This document shows positions 28,093-39,627 of a DNA stretch of 64,000 bases, one piece after another. Under the pieces are notes generated by a model. It saw only the letters and a list, made by a program, of their open reading frames with translations, ran no database searches and had not been told where the DNA came from. A program made the translations under genes and the position numbers. Origin of the DNA: Boletus sp. NGJ (lineage: Eukaryota > Basidiomycota > Agaricomycetes > Boletales > Boletaceae); NCBI GenBank assembly GCA_019096195.1, contig JAGTXK010000091.1, positions 806,001 through 870,000 on the forward strand. The letters run 5' to 3'. Position 1 is the stretch's first letter. The number at the start of each line of letters is the position of its first letter.

Positions 28093-30120
28093 CTAAGTAG
28101 TGTGGAAGTGGAAGCCACCGCCACCACCGCCACTGCCGAATGGTCCACCACCAAAACCACCACCCTGGAACTGCGCAAAAATATCCGCTAGATCGGCTGG
28201 ATTCATAGTCCCGAATGAACCACCCATGCCGCCCATGCCGGATTCGTTCTGCCCATCTTCATCCTCACCCATGTCGTACCGCTCCCGTCGTTGAGCGTCC
28301 GAGAGCACGGCGTGTGCCTCGACGACGAGTTTGAATTTTTCCTCGTCCCCGCCCTGCAGACACAAAGGAATGTGAGGACTATGATTACACAAGGAACTAG
28401 GTGGTGACCTTATCTGGATGATGTTTGAGACTTTCTCTACGGTACGCCTTCTTAATGTCCGCGTCTGAGCAATCCCTTGAAATGCCTAAACACGAACGTC
28501 AGAGAGAGCTTGCTCCTAAAATTATATAAAGGCCAACAAAGAATCTTGTAATAATCCTTCGTCTTACTCCGTTTGAGGGCAGCTTCGGCTTTCTTGAGCT
28601 CAGTCCTGAGGGATCTGACATCTGCGTCGGCATTCTCAAACCCAGCCTGTTCGATAGAAGACTTGAAGTCCACTACTGCAGCGTCAAATTTCTCAAGGTG
28701 AAGATTGATGCGGGCACGAGTGCGCAACGCTTTGAAGGATGTCGGAAGGAGAGTAAGGGAAGCTTCCGTGTCTGCAAAAGCTTCATCGTACTTTTCAAGC
28801 TACGCTCAGGATCGTAAGAGACGTGAGAGATGCATTATATTGAAAGTCTAGTACCTTGACTAGTGTAGTGGCACGGTTGGATAGCACTGTAGCACGGATA
28901 TGCCCGCCCTTACCTTCCTCTTCTGCATCACCGATGCGCTGTTGAAAAGAGAGATCAGCATGATCATCGGAGGTGTAGAAGTGTGACACACCTCCAAACA
29001 CTCCGTATAAAGTGTAACTGCCTCTTGCAGTTTACCCCTTTTAAAGGCTGTATTACCCTCCTCCTTTACTCGTTCAACGTCTTTTATACGTTTCCGTAGT
29101 CGTGAAGCAACTTCATGTTCAGGGTCCAACCGGAGTGCTGACGCAACATGTTGAAGTGCTTGTGGTAGCTTGCCAGAAAGGAAGAGTACCAGCCCACGCA
29201 CAGCAAGAATTTCGGGCGAGTGAGGATCAAGCCTCATAGCGTCACTATGGACAAAAAATAATCCACCAGGTCAGACATTATAATGATATCTCGCCACTCC
29301 ACTTACTTTGCAGCGATGTTAGCGGCATCCCAATTAGTGCGTGCAAGTTCGAGTTCGACTCTCCACAGGCGCCATTGCGTCGGTACTTCACCACCCTCGC
29401 CCTCTATGCTCTGTAGACACTTGTCCAAAGCCAGTCGGGCCATTGCCCACTCCTTTCTCCGTTTCGCGCCATTGAAGTTACGTAAGTGAGCCTCAAGCTC
29501 GAGGACCCTCTCCTGAAGTTGCAGTGCGGCAACGTTGAACGGTTCCACGGCGATCACAGTACGTAATGTCGTCAGAGCAAGCTCCGAAGAGCCCAGAGCA
29601 AGATGACATCGCGCGAGGCGGATCAGAGTCTTTGATGAAGGTTCAGTCGATTGCAACGCAGAGGCCTGCTGACAATCAGACAGTGCCAGGCGGAAGCGTT
29701 TCAAAGCCATATAAGATGCGGCACGGTTGGTGAGATAGGAAGGTTCGGTCGGCTTCATCTCTGGGAGAAAGCGTGTCAACGATCCACGATAAGACAAACT
29801 GTAGAGGTCACGGTGGCGGACCTATGGCTTTGCTATATAGGTCGATAGCATCGTTGTACCGTTTTGCTTTGAAAGCTACATTTCCCTCCTCCTTTATGTT
29901 GTCTGCAGTGGGGCCTGTGGGCTTCTCCAGTGAAGGAGACTCAAGTGGTTTTGCGGAAGAGGGGGTGATGGGACTTGTCGGTTTCGACGGGCCCTCTGGT
30001 TGGCTGTGAGTCCTGAAGGCGAATTAGTAGGGGTCAGGCTAAGCAATCTGCAAAGCTAGCACACTTAATACCGTTGGCCGGGACTTGTTTCTTAGCATGA
30101 GCCTTCTTTTTGTTGGTCAT
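28093..30120 (-). CDS. TPR-DnaJ co-chaperone (DNAJC7 type)
   Basis: Cytosolic Hsp70/Hsp90 co-chaperone by family. From ATG 30120 the start is basic (MTNKKKAHAKKQ). A series of TPR motifs follows: EEGNVAFKAKRYNDAIDLY near 29860, SYLTNRAASYMALKRFRLAL, ILAVRGLVLFLSGKLPQALQ, KEEGNTAFKRGKLQEAVTLY and ALRTRARINLHLEKFDAA. A J domain then begins KDYYKIL with the HPD motif in KHHPDKGGDEEKFKLVVEAH, broken by an intron near 28355-28410. The protein ends in a Gly/Phe-rich tail (GGGFGGGPFGSGGGGGGFHF). TPRs bind the Hsp70/Hsp90 EEVD tails and HPD stimulates ATP hydrolysis; both are intact. Six or more short introns. Confidence 0.9.
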
Positions 30121-30516
30121 TTTACTGGAAGCGAGCCGAACGACTTTATAAAAAAAGAAGGTCCGGAAAGTGTCCAGAATGCTCTGGATGTGATCTGGGT
30201 AGAAGTATAGACTGAATGTCCTGGACAGACAAGGATAAGGACCAACGAGCGCTGGTATAGTAAGGAAAGGCTCCAGGCTTGTGCACAATGATCAGGGATG
30301 TCGCAGATTGGATTACCGAAACAGGAAGTAGATCACGTGTAGTTTAATATTACAGAAAAGGAAACTATTTCCCATTTCATTGTCAGTATGAGCTGAATTG
30401 TCGAGCTCTGCGACTACCCTCGACGACCCCCGCGCTGTACATTTCGTTGACCATCGAGCTCATCGGTGGTTCATCGCTCACATATTTCTGATCTACAGGT
30501 TGATTGTATCATTTCG
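30121..30516. promoter_or_regulatory. Divergent promoter region, TPR-DnaJ / CDC4-like
   Basis: 396 bp between two head-to-head starts. It contains no open frame of interest; individual elements were not resolved. Confidence 0.4.
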
Positions 30517-32798
30517 ATGGCTTCTACCAGTTCTCCACGCTCGCAAGAAATGAGCGATGATGCTGCTGCCAGGACGACCAGCAGAATCTCGCAATCGCGT
30601 ACGAATGATCATCAGCGCCACACGAGCGTAGGCAAGTCACCATCCACCGTGTACATGCCCGCTGCCTCCCCTCCGACCCCCGCACCATCACCTGGCCCGA
30701 CCAGTTCCCTCTTCGCGGATGCCTTCTATCTCTCCAAGGCACATTCAGCATCGTATGATCCCGCGAATCTATCTCGGATGGAGTTTGCAAGCCTGACACC
30801 CCTAGGCCCTGCATCTCGTAAACGCTATCTCGTGTCTCTCCTGAATGACTGCACCCCATCCGAGCTTCTATTCATCTCACAAACTATTTCCCCCATGCTC
30901 AGACGGGACTTCCTAGCGGAACTCCCTCCGGAAATAGCATTGCATATCCTTAGCTTTGTAGACGACCCGAAAACGCTTGCCAGAGCTAGCCAGGTTTCCA
31001 AACGGTGGCATGATCTTGTTCAGGACGAATGGCTTTGGAAAACCATGTGCGGGACGTATCGTTTTAACATGGAAATAGATAACACCGAGGAAACTGAATT
31101 TGACGACGAATTCGTCGAAGAATCCTCCAAAGAGACGGACCCGTTTCCGGCTCATCCGATGGATCCAGCCCTACAGGCCCTCACGGCGGAAGAAAGCTTG
31201 AAGCGTCAGGAACAATCTCCTCTGTCGTCATGGAGGCGAACTTTCAGTGATAAGTCAGCCGACGACGACGCTTCGCCATCGTACCGAAAGCATTTTCAGT
31301 ACTCCTACGTTATAAGTGAGTGACAGCTATCTTTGCCAGACACAGTGCATAGTAACATCGTATCAAGTGTCTAACATGCGAAGAGGGGGATATCTTCTTC
31401 GTTCACACCGAATGCCCATCGCGACACCTGATGGTGGTGTTGTTACATCCGTAGCGTTAGATGCCGATCGCGTCGTTGTCGGCTGCGCCAATTCGAAGGT
31501 TCATGTCTACAGCGCCAACACTGGTGTTCTATGTCGCACACTCACGGGACACGATCAAGGTGTGTGGGCAGTACACCTTGTCAGTCGCGGTGGTTATTGG
31601 GATGAACCCGAGAGCGACACCAAGGCACCTGGTGATGATTCTGCGGCATCGTCGCCTTCTAACTCACCTATAACAAACGGTTGCGTGCACGCGAAATATC
31701 GTCGTGCACTGGGGCTTGACATGCCAAGGAAGAGACGGCCAAGAATGCTACAACGGCCGGAGGGTGCGGGGAAGCCGAGCGATTTGTGTTGTACTTCAGA
31801 AGGTTGGGGCCAACCCAATCCGATTGTCGTCAGTGCTGGCTGTGACAAGAGTCTGCGCGTCTGGGACGTGGTATCAGGGTATGAACTTTACAGCTCCTTG
31901 CGTCTATTGCAGGCTGATCACGGTTCCCTGTAGTCATTGTATCTATATTTTACGAGGCCACACAGCCACTATCAGGTGTGCCCGTGTTTTACACAATCGG
32001 CCAATCGCGGTGACTGGCTCTCGTGATACAACCGTCCGAGTTTGGGATATACAGAAAGGCCGAATACTCCGGATATTGCAAGGCCATTCGAATAGCGTCC
32101 GATGCCTCGATGTTTGCGGTAATAGGGTAGTCAGCGGAAGCTATGACGCAAGTTGCCGAGTACGCCCATTGCCTCTATATCTGCATTCTGATGCATATGG
32201 TGTGGCAGATATGGAACGTAGACACAGGGGAGTGTTTACACGTCCTGACCGGTCACGAGCAAGAAATTTATTCAGTCGCATTCGATGGTGTTCGCGTTGT
32301 TTCCGGAGGAATGGATACAACTGTCCGTGTATGGGATGCCATGTCAGGGTCAGTCTATCTCCACTTATTGATCATCCTTATCCCGCAGACTTTGATGGTC
32401 ATCACAGGCAATGCATCGCACTGTTGCAAGGGCACACGGCCCTCGTGTGTCAATTACAACTCTGTCCTACCACTGGCCTCCTCGCCACCGGCGGATCCGA
32501 CGGACGTGTCATCACGTTCGATCTGCACAACTATACCTCCTTGCAACGTATCTCCGCGCACGATTCTTCTGTGACATCTCTCCAATTCGATTCAAACTTC
32601 CTCATTACCGGCGGCAACGATGGACGGGTGAGGATGTACGAAACTCACAGCGGTGCTTCTGTCAGAGATTTGAGCGAGCGGTGTGAGAGTGTCTGGAAAG
32701 TGGCTTGCAAGGGAGGAACGTGTACGATCATGTGTAAGAGGTCAGGGAAGATGGTGATCGAGATCTGGACGTTTAGGCCAAGGACGTTGTATCTTTGA
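30517..32798 (+). CDS. CDC4: F-box/WD40 SCF substrate receptor, Cdc4/Fbw7 type
   Basis: Substrate-recognition subunit of an SCF ubiquitin ligase. The start chosen is ATG 30517 (MASTSSPRSQEMSDDA). After a disordered Ser/Pro N-terminus comes FLAELPPEIALHILSFVDDP, the F-box (about 30910-31060), with the helix ending DLVQDEWLWKTMC. WD40 repeats run from about 31430 to the end: NSKVHVYSANTGVLCRTLTG, SAGCDKSLRVWDVVSG, GSRDTTVRVWDIQKGRIL, GSYDASCRV, GGMDTTVRVWDAMSG, TGGSDGRVITFDL and TGGNDGRVRMYETHSG. A final block reads CTIMCKRSGKMVIEIWTF, typical of fungal Cdc4. An insert of about 65 residues follows the first blade. Small introns occur near 31317-31368, 31880-31935, 32166-32205 and 32350-32405. 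Cdc4 targets phosphorylated cell-cycle proteins; the targets here are unknown. Confidence 0.88.
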
Positions 32799-33060
32799 GA
32801 TGTAGGCTGTGTGGATATTCGTCCATGTACTGTACTGTTTATGTATCATATACGATTCGGATTAGCGTATCGTTTCACGCATGGTTGTAATTGATCTCTG
32901 TCAGGTAGTTGCCATCTTGCTGGCACTGGCCACCATGTCACTACGGGGGAGATCGACTTGACTTGTACACCTCAACTTAACATACTCGCAGGAATAACGT
33001 CATTCAATATCCTTTGGGTTGTGAAACACATATCAAGTTTGTGTCCTCAAAGGAAATATC
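32799..33060. other. Convergent 3' intergenic region
   Basis: 262 bp between the CDC4 stop (+) and the acetyltransferase stop (-). No feature resolved. Confidence 0.4.
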
Positions 33061-34218
33061 TCATCGATCAGGATTGACAAGCATGTATGTCCAATGACCC
33101 GTCCACCCGTTCTCCTTACCGCCCAGGGACGTAAAGAAACGGTTCCCCGCCTCGTTATGCGCTTCGGTGTCCGTCCAGTTCCACCCTAATGCCCCTCCAC
33201 CGAGATCCCCATACCCATCCGAGGCCAACTCCAAGTCGCCTTGACCCTTGCTAAAATCCAGCTTCTCCGTCAGTGCACGAACGACCAGTCTTCCGAGACC
33301 CCGGCGTTGATGTTTCGGGTCCACACGCAACGCCCCGATACTTCCATCGGAATGCATCAGTGCACACGCAACAGGCTGTCTTGCGAGCCCATCCGTCCCT
33401 GTTTCCCCCCGAGACCAGAGGCACACTGAGTACGGCGCTCGCGACAAGATATACGCTTCAGAACGCGGAACCGACGAAGCACCGTGTACGAACGACAAAT
33501 CCGAGTCAGACGCTTGGATCTGGGAGACTTGCACGTCCGCCTCCGAGTTGTCCCCACCTGGACCCCGCAGCGTCGTCCGACGGTCACCGTTCACCTCCAA
33601 GGGCAGACCATCACGTGCAAACGCACCGCGCGGAAAGACGTACCGCTGACTGGGATGTTGAAAGGTCGACATGGGTGCCAGGACGTGTGCCCACTTTGCG
33701 TGAACGGCCCAGATGACGATCATAGGTGGATCGGTATCGATGCGGCGCCTAGGCCAACCACTGCCCGAGAGGACGGTGAGGATAGAGTCACATGTAGGAC
33801 GCGCCTCGCCGGCGATGTCTCGGAGACGCTCAAACACCTGCTTCACATGCGTTTCTTCCGCCTCTGTCGGCGGGTCGGACGTCCTCGACTCGCCTGAGCA
33901 AAAAAATCGAAAGTGATGGTCCAGATGGGAAAAAGTGACGACCGAGAACAACACAGGGGGGATGGTGGTCGAGATGGCATCGGAATGGAGGGGCATGGTG
34001 GACCAGAGCGTGACTTTGGATGCGTCAACGTTCTGCAGTGTACTCCCGCGAGGACTTGTGTTGAGGATGGTCCCCAGGATGTGGAGACTATAGGGTACGT
34101 GTGGGGCGAGCAGCTTGATGAGGGCTGCCGAGGTATCGCGAGAGTTGGTACTTAGATCAATGCGATCGAGCTGTACTTTCAATGTACTCATCGATCGTGA
34201 TACAGATTTGAGGACCAC
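33061..34218 (-). CDS. GNAT-family N-acetyltransferase (FR47/GLYAT-like)
   Basis: A single uninterrupted frame of 385 codons from ATG 34218 (an in-frame ATG at 34191 is an alternative). The N-terminal two thirds are divergent. The C-terminal third has the acetyl-CoA binding signature: GSIGALRVDPKHQRRGLGRL, where QRRGLG is the Q/RxxGxG/A loop, followed by VVRALTEKL and NEAGNRFFTSLGG, the usual end of the fold. This resembles fungal FR47-like proteins related to glycine N-acyltransferase. Substrate unknown. Being intronless in a neighbourhood of intron-rich genes is unusual but the frame is clean. It converges with CDC4. Confidence 0.75.
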   Translation of the reverse strand: MVLKSVSRSMSTLKVQLDRIDLSTNSRDTSAALIKLLAPHVPYSLHILGTILNTSPRGSTLQNVDASKVTLWSTMPLHSDAISTTIPPVLFSVVTFSHLDHHFRFFCSGESRTSDPPTEAEETHVKQVFERLRDIAGEARPTCDSILTVLSGSGWPRRRIDTDPPMIVIWAVHAKWAHVLAPMSTFQHPSQRYVFPRGAFARDGLPLEVNGDRRTTLRGPGGDNSEADVQVSQIQASDSDLSFVHGASSVPRSEAYILSRAPYSVCLWSRGETGTDGLARQPVACALMHSDGSIGALRVDPKHQRRGLGRLVVRALTEKLDFSKGQGDLELASDGYGDLGGGALGWNWTDTEAHNEAGNRFFTSLGGKENGWTGHWTYMLVNPDR

Positions 34219-34539
34219 GTCCTCAGAGCTAGTCTGGTGACCCTGGGACCAAGTCTAATGAGGCAAGCCATCATTTACATCCTAAACTAATGAGTCTGCG
34301 CCGATGTGAATCAAGTGCGGTATCAGTTCAGTGAGACTGAAGACGGCCGGAAGATCAACTCGTTACTCCTATACGGTAGTTAACTCGTAGACGTTTGGAT
34401 CCCGTTCACGGATCGTTTTCCTTGCATTGAGCCTGTACAAACATTCAAATCCACACTTTGAGTATCAAGACAGCGTCATGAGACTTACACCGCCAGCACG
34501 GAGTTCACATAACCTACACACGATGAAAAGTCAGGATTG

Positions 34540-35440
34540 TCTCATTTGTCATTAGAAAAATGGTACTTGCTCCGGCCAACCACGATACCTGCTGCAGCTA
34601 CCCAATAGTTATTACCTTGAACAAGGTACTGTGTGCGTCGGTCAGCATCCATGCAATGTACCAACTCTAAACATACCACGACACCACCGACCATCGATAC
34701 TGTGCTGATCAAAACATAACAATCGAAGGCATAGAAAGTACATTCAAAGTGCAAGCTTACCAAGTAAATGCACTGGTATTGATGCAGACGAGTGCCAAAT
34801 CCTGAATTATACTGCGTTGCCTCCGAAAGCCAGACTTTCCACATATATTTGAAGACGCCAAATGTGATGACAATGTCGCATGTACCGCTCGAGCAAGCAT
34901 AGGGCAGTATGAACTGAAAAAAAAAAGTCGGACGGCGCAAGTCAATCAGCGAAGATCTCAGTACAAGACGTGCACCTTACTGGACCTGTGAACAGACGAT
35001 GCAGGGTTCCAACCCAAACACTACAAAAGAGCTGGTTCAACTCTCGCTGGGACGAGCAAAGGGTGCACAAACACGTCAACGTTGCACAATATATTAAGCT
35101 ATTCTCAATCCAGTCCGTCAGAGTGCTTACAAGTACCGCAAACTGGTGAGGTTGGCAGGTCAGACAAGGCTCCTTACTTCAGTGGAAATTTACCAAATCC
35201 CGAAATCGCTGTGGCAAACTCAGGAAAGTAATATGAGACCTTGAAACATATCCCGATAATTGAGACTGACAATAGCAAGAGTGAGAAGCTTGTTCTTTCC
35301 GCTGACTGCGGAGACATTATTGTGCGCAAGGTGATAATTTAACGGCGATGACTCACTCGTCCATAAAGTCTCGAGGGGTCTACAGTGATTTCTTTACCTA
35401 TCAGTCCCGGGGCCCACACCACCGGACCAGACATTGACAT
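34540..35440 (-). pseudogene. Decayed DUF6534-type fungal membrane protein
   Basis: A possible start is ATG 35440 (MSMSGPVVWAPGLIG). A hydrophobic segment SFSLLLLSVSIIGICFKVSY follows. The most diagnostic part is CDIVITFGVFKYMWK followed by SGFRRQRSIIQDLALVCINT (about 34770-34900), which matches the conserved C-terminal DUF6534 block. The two halves are in different frames, with one extra base in the AAA run near 34836-34839 and no intron able to explain it. The remaining transmembrane helices are poorly recognisable. These basidiomycete-specific multi-pass membrane proteins have no known function. A frameshifted but recently functional gene, or a local sequence error, are the alternatives. 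Confidence 0.45.
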
Positions 35441-35856
35441 GGCTGAGACAGAACAAGCTCTGTACTGGGGTCATTCTAAAGTATTTGTTTGTTTTACTCC
35501 ACACATAAACAAAGAAGGTCAATAACGCATTAACGGAACGGTCAAACGTTTTTGCCCGTGGCACGGTGGCAAAACCTAAAAACTTCAGCAAGAAATGTTA
35601 TACCTCAGGTGTTATGAGTAACGCTAGAAAGTGCTTAGATGAACTCCCTGAGTGTGCACATTAATAAGGCAGGTTGGGCCCTGGTTTGGATGCGGTCTAA
35701 ACTTCAAGTCGCCAAGTACATCCGACTCATTGTTCCCAATTTGGTATGTGATTTATATACTACATACTTACATCATCTCGTGGGGAAAACCGCGAAAATC
35801 GCTCAAGCGGAAATCAATAAGGCGTCACGCACATGGCCCGCAGAGCTCTGAAGGCT
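35441..35856. other. Gene-free intergenic stretch
   Basis: About 400 bp with only short featureless frames, between the DUF6534 remnant and the UBL-WLM gene. Confidence 0.4.
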
Positions 35857-37009
35857 TCAAGCGAAAGAGGGCAAGCAAGGGTAGCAACCTTTCTGATCAG
35901 AAATCAGCTTCTTGAAATTTCCCCTAGAGCTGTGCATCGATGTGCCACAGCTCTTCTCCAGTTCCTCCTCTTCCTTTCTTAAACGTGCAGTAGCAGCCTC
36001 CGATGCTCGACGTCGTCTATCCTCGACTGAATCACCCGATTGTATTCCATTTCCTCCAAGGACGTGAATTAATGCTTCAGCTTGTTCGTTTGACGAGGGC
36101 TCGTAGGCATCTCTCAAATCCGACAGGTAGTGCGTTCCACGTTTGTCCGCAGCTTCGAATTCGGCAACCTCCCTATTGAGTTGCGAATTGAGTTCTTTGA
36201 ACTAGTGTGTGCCGTGCCCGACAGTAATCAGTGCGAGTGCCAATCAAGAACAGCCAAGATATCTCACATCGTTATCATGATCATCCCATACATTGTGTGC
36301 CAGTTCGTGACAGAGCACACGACGGACTTCTAGATACGGTCTGAAGCCATCATAGGCATCTGTCCGTATGCGCAGTTTGATGGCTTGACCCGCGCCGACA
36401 TTGAGTCCTAGCAGGTGAGGTTGTTCATGCGGTGCGAGTTCGGTCAGCACACCAACAGAAAATTTGTGTTTCTGCATGATGTGTCGAATTGCTGGATCGT
36501 TTGACAGCTTCGATAATCGTTCGAGCGCTGTTTCAGGCTTTGGCAAGTGACTCAGCGGTTCAATCTTATGGAAGACGTATGTTGTCGACGCGACGGTGGA
36601 AGAAACGGTCGAGCGGACCTACAATCGAGATCGAGTCCGGCGTTCATTTGATGTACATGAAAACACGCACCTTGACTTGCGGTTTAAGAGTTCGTTCGCG
36701 CAAGATCCTCTCCTTCCGATGGTGTTCCGACTCGACCGCGCTGAGAGAATTTATTTCCTGCGCAGTCGATCCTAGCATCTGGACCTTTATCCCATCCCGA
36801 AGACCAATCTGGACTAACGTGAGGTTATCCGTGCGCTGAACTTTCTTTCCTCGAAACAAGAGTTTCTGGAGGGACGGTGGTACCGACGTCAGCTCTTCCA
36901 ACTGGGTTTCTAGGCGTGTCAGAGGTGCATCGGATGGTAATGAGACCTCGTGTATTGTACCACGAAAGCTGATCGAGAGAGATATGTTTTCTGGTGTCGT
37001 TGAAGACAT
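35857..37009 (-). CDS. Ubiquitin-like / WLM-domain metalloprotease (Wss1-related)
   Basis: From ATG 37009 (MSSTTPENISLSISF) residues about 8-80 form a ubiquitin-like domain (SLQKLLFRGKKVQRTDNLTL, GLRDGIKVQMLG). After an intron the WLM domain begins KPETALERLSKLSNDPAIRH, and has LLGLNVGAGQAIKLRIR and the zinc site VLCHELAHNVWDDHD (about 36265-36320), that is HExxHxxxxxH. After another intron comes FKELNSQLNREVAEFE, DAYEPSSNEQAEALIHVLGG and a charged helical tail. The layout matches fungal ubiquitin/WLM fusion proteins related to the SprT-like Wss1/SPRTN proteases that cut DNA-protein crosslinks. Zinc ligands are intact. A role in crosslink repair is inferred from the family. Confidence 0.88.
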
Positions 37010-37399
37010 GACTGTGGAGGACGAGATTGACAGGCTGAGTAAGAGATTGTGGGACGCGTCACTCTTACTACTTACCGACATCTCCGCAATAGGCGTGTAG
37101 CGTGCTCACTCATCAAGTCCTCTGTGAATTTGGTAAATACTAGTGTAACTACCAATCTTTGAAAGGCACCGCCTGCATATATGTACTCATTTTCCAGAGT
37201 GGTCTGAGATGCGCGCGCGACGAACTTGAAACGACCATCTCGAGATGGCAGTCAGGACGATCATATGCGTCGAACCACACCACTGCTTATAATGAGGGAA
37301 GCTGAATGGATTCGATCATATCAAAAAACATAATATCTCAACAGTACCACGAAATAGAGCAGATATACTTGTAAATGACAGCTTTCATATCAACGCAAG
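37010..37399. other. Intergenic region upstream of the WLM gene
   Basis: 390 bp between two minus-strand genes, containing the WLM promoter and the 3' UTR of the enoyl-CoA hydratase gene. It is A/T-rich around 37310-37370. No gene seen. Confidence 0.4.
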
Positions 37400-38485
37400 T
37401 CATGAATGTGACCATTCAGGTTTGCGTTTTTCGGCGAACGCAGTCATACCTGGTAACATTCGTCAGGGTACATCTACGTGATACAAGCGTCTCCCCAAAG
37501 GCTCACCTTCTTTTTGATCCTTGGTCGCGAACAAGGCGTGGAACAACCTGCGTTCGAACCTCAACCCTTCCGCAAGCGGCAGCTCAAATGCGGCATTGAC
37601 TGCCTCCTTTCCAGCAGCCACGGCCACACGCCCCTTGTCGGCGATAGTCGTGGCCATTTGAATCGCAGCGTTGACGACCCCAATGTCCTCTGGTACGACT
37701 CTGCTGACGAGTCCCCATCTTTCAGCTTCGTCCGCGTTAATCATGCGGCCCGTGAGGACTAGTTCCATCGTGCGAGATTTACCAATCAGACGTGTGAGAC
37801 GCTGGGTGCCGCCGCCGCCAGGAATGACACCTAGGTTGATCTCGGGCTGTCCGAGCTGCGCGGAAGGCGAGACGAGGAGGATGTCGGCTTGAAGTGCCAG
37901 CTCAAGACCTCCACCGAGCTACGATTGTTAACGCGAGATGGTCTGGGGGAAATGTCAGGACATACTGCGTAACCACTGACCGCGGCGATGACGGGCTTGT
38001 TGAGTTTGGAGACAACCTCCCAGTTGGCGAGGAAGTTGGACGTGTAAGCTTCGGCGACTGGAAAGCGGTATATGAGCGTGTTGCAGATGAGGGTCAAGAC
38101 TAGACATTACATGACTTGTCTTTCATTTCCTTGATGTCAGCTCCAGCTGGGCGATGGTTTCAAGTAGGTTCAGACATCCATCGGCACAATTGATTGAAAC
38201 ACATCGCGCACCTGCGAACGCCCTGTCTGAACCTGTGAGGACCATTGCGCCAACACTGGCATCGTCATCCGCCTCTTTCAGTGCACTTGCGATATCCCTG
38301 AAATGGGCAGCGTTGAGGGCGTTGAGGGCGTTGGGTCTGTTGAGAGTTATGAGGGCCACTCCTGGCTCCGGTCTTGATACAAGCACGTTGTCATAGTGCA
38401 TAGGCAATGATGTCGAGAAGAACCGGTCAGAACGTGCAAGTCGCGCTGTGCGGATGGCATGACGAGGCACGGTAGCGAAATACAT
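37400..38485 (-). CDS. Mitochondrial enoyl-CoA hydratase (ECHS1 type)
   Basis: Hydrates trans-2-enoyl-CoA in beta-oxidation. From ATG 38485 the N-terminus [20 protein letters not shown] is Arg-rich without acidic residues up to Asp20, typical of a mitochondrial presequence. The crotonase core has [30 protein letters not shown], then [12 protein letters not shown] after an intron (about 38147-38215), then [17 protein letters not shown]. After another intron [11 protein letters not shown] follows, with the first catalytic Glu, and [19 protein letters not shown], with the second catalytic Glu. Near the end TKDQKEG is followed, after an intron, by [15 protein letters not shown], the usual family ending. 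Full length, about 285 residues, all catalytic residues present. Confidence 0.9.
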
Positions 38486-38946
38486 GAAGAGGTCTCAAAC
38501 AAGCACCACGGGCGGGTGGGATGAAACAACCGAGTTATCGTCGAGTGCAACCCACGAGTCTCACCGCACCCTCCCTGCTTCAGCACCACTGTCAGAGAAC
38601 GTCTCACTCGTTGCGTCAAGTTGGATGCGTTTCAACCAAATTTGCCCTGGCTTAGCCCCGCATTATCACTCGACGTCGGTTTCAAGCCAATATCCTACCG
38701 CGTCCCAGCTGACCGTGACGGTTGCCAAGGCACAAGAAAGCCGCATGTAAATTTCGCGATGCCATCTTACATCAATATTCTTGGTGAGTACCACTGGGTA
38801 GACTCACAACCGCGGGTGAGTCCGTACTCAGGCTGTGGTGACGGAAGCGTTTCTTAGCCCCTCACTCTCCTCCGAATCCTTCCGACTCAGGAGGCATCCT
38901 TGCCTTCCTCTTGGACATCATCATCCTCATAGATCTCGCCTCCACT
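38486..38946. promoter_or_regulatory. Divergent promoter region, enoyl-CoA hydratase / NAA50-like
   Basis: 461 bp between two head-to-head genes; no specific element resolved. Confidence 0.35.
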
Positions 38947-39627
38947 ATGAGTTTCAGCGAGCATCTCACGCGTCCGACCTTCCCAGCTGAAGGCGTCGCT
39001 CTCCGCGTCATGAAAGCATCCGACCTCCCCCATATACGCACGCTGCATGTGGGTCCACTTTTCTCGACATATGCTTTTTGTTTCACAAGCGTCGCCATTA
39101 CATGCAGCGCAACCTCCTACCTGTCTCATATCCAGCCGCATTCTTCATCCAACTTCTTGTTAGCCCGAAACGACTCTGCTTAGTCGCGACAGATCACGGC
39201 GCTATCATAGGCTTTGCTTCGGCAGGCATGGGTCTCTTGCACCCATGCCGGGATATTCCTGCCGGTCGGGAGTGCTCCGAACTACCCTCCGATACGCCCC
39301 GGTCGCACGTCAGCCTTCTCACGCTAGGCGTTCTGCCTGCGTATCAACGCAGAGGGATTGGACGATCCCTGGTGCACGGGGTCGTCCAACGTCTGGAAGC
39401 GTCATGCACTTCTGCTGCACAGCCGAATCACTCCCTTGTCGTCCGATCAGATTCCGAACAGCAAGATTGCCGTTCTTGTTCAAGTGCAAGTCGCTCAATC
39501 CAATGCTGCGGGCAAATGTTTCTATACGCACCTCGGGATGATGGACCAGCAGGGCTGTGATAACCTACGGCCTCATGTTGGGCTAGGGTCACGAACGTCT
39601 GTCATGGCAGGGGTGATGTGTGTGTGA
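38947..39627 (+). CDS. GNAT N-alpha-acetyltransferase, NAA50/San-like
   Basis: From ATG 38947 (MSFSEHLTRPTFPAEG) the protein begins VALRVMKASDLPHIRTLH. An intron (about 39048-39101) follows, then NLLPVSYPAAFFIQLLVSPK, matching the NAA50 motif around FPVxYxxxF. LCLVATDHGAIIGFA and LTLGVLPAYQRRGIGRSLV follow, the latter the acetyl-CoA loop (QRRGIG). The end is in another frame (VQVAQSNAAGKCFYTHLGMM, about 39485-39545). It needs an intron (for example about 39381-39450) or reflects a frame break; the helix between is partly lost, so this join is the weak point. The family acetylates protein N-termini and supports sister-chromatid cohesion. The stop is at 39627. Confidence 0.65.
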
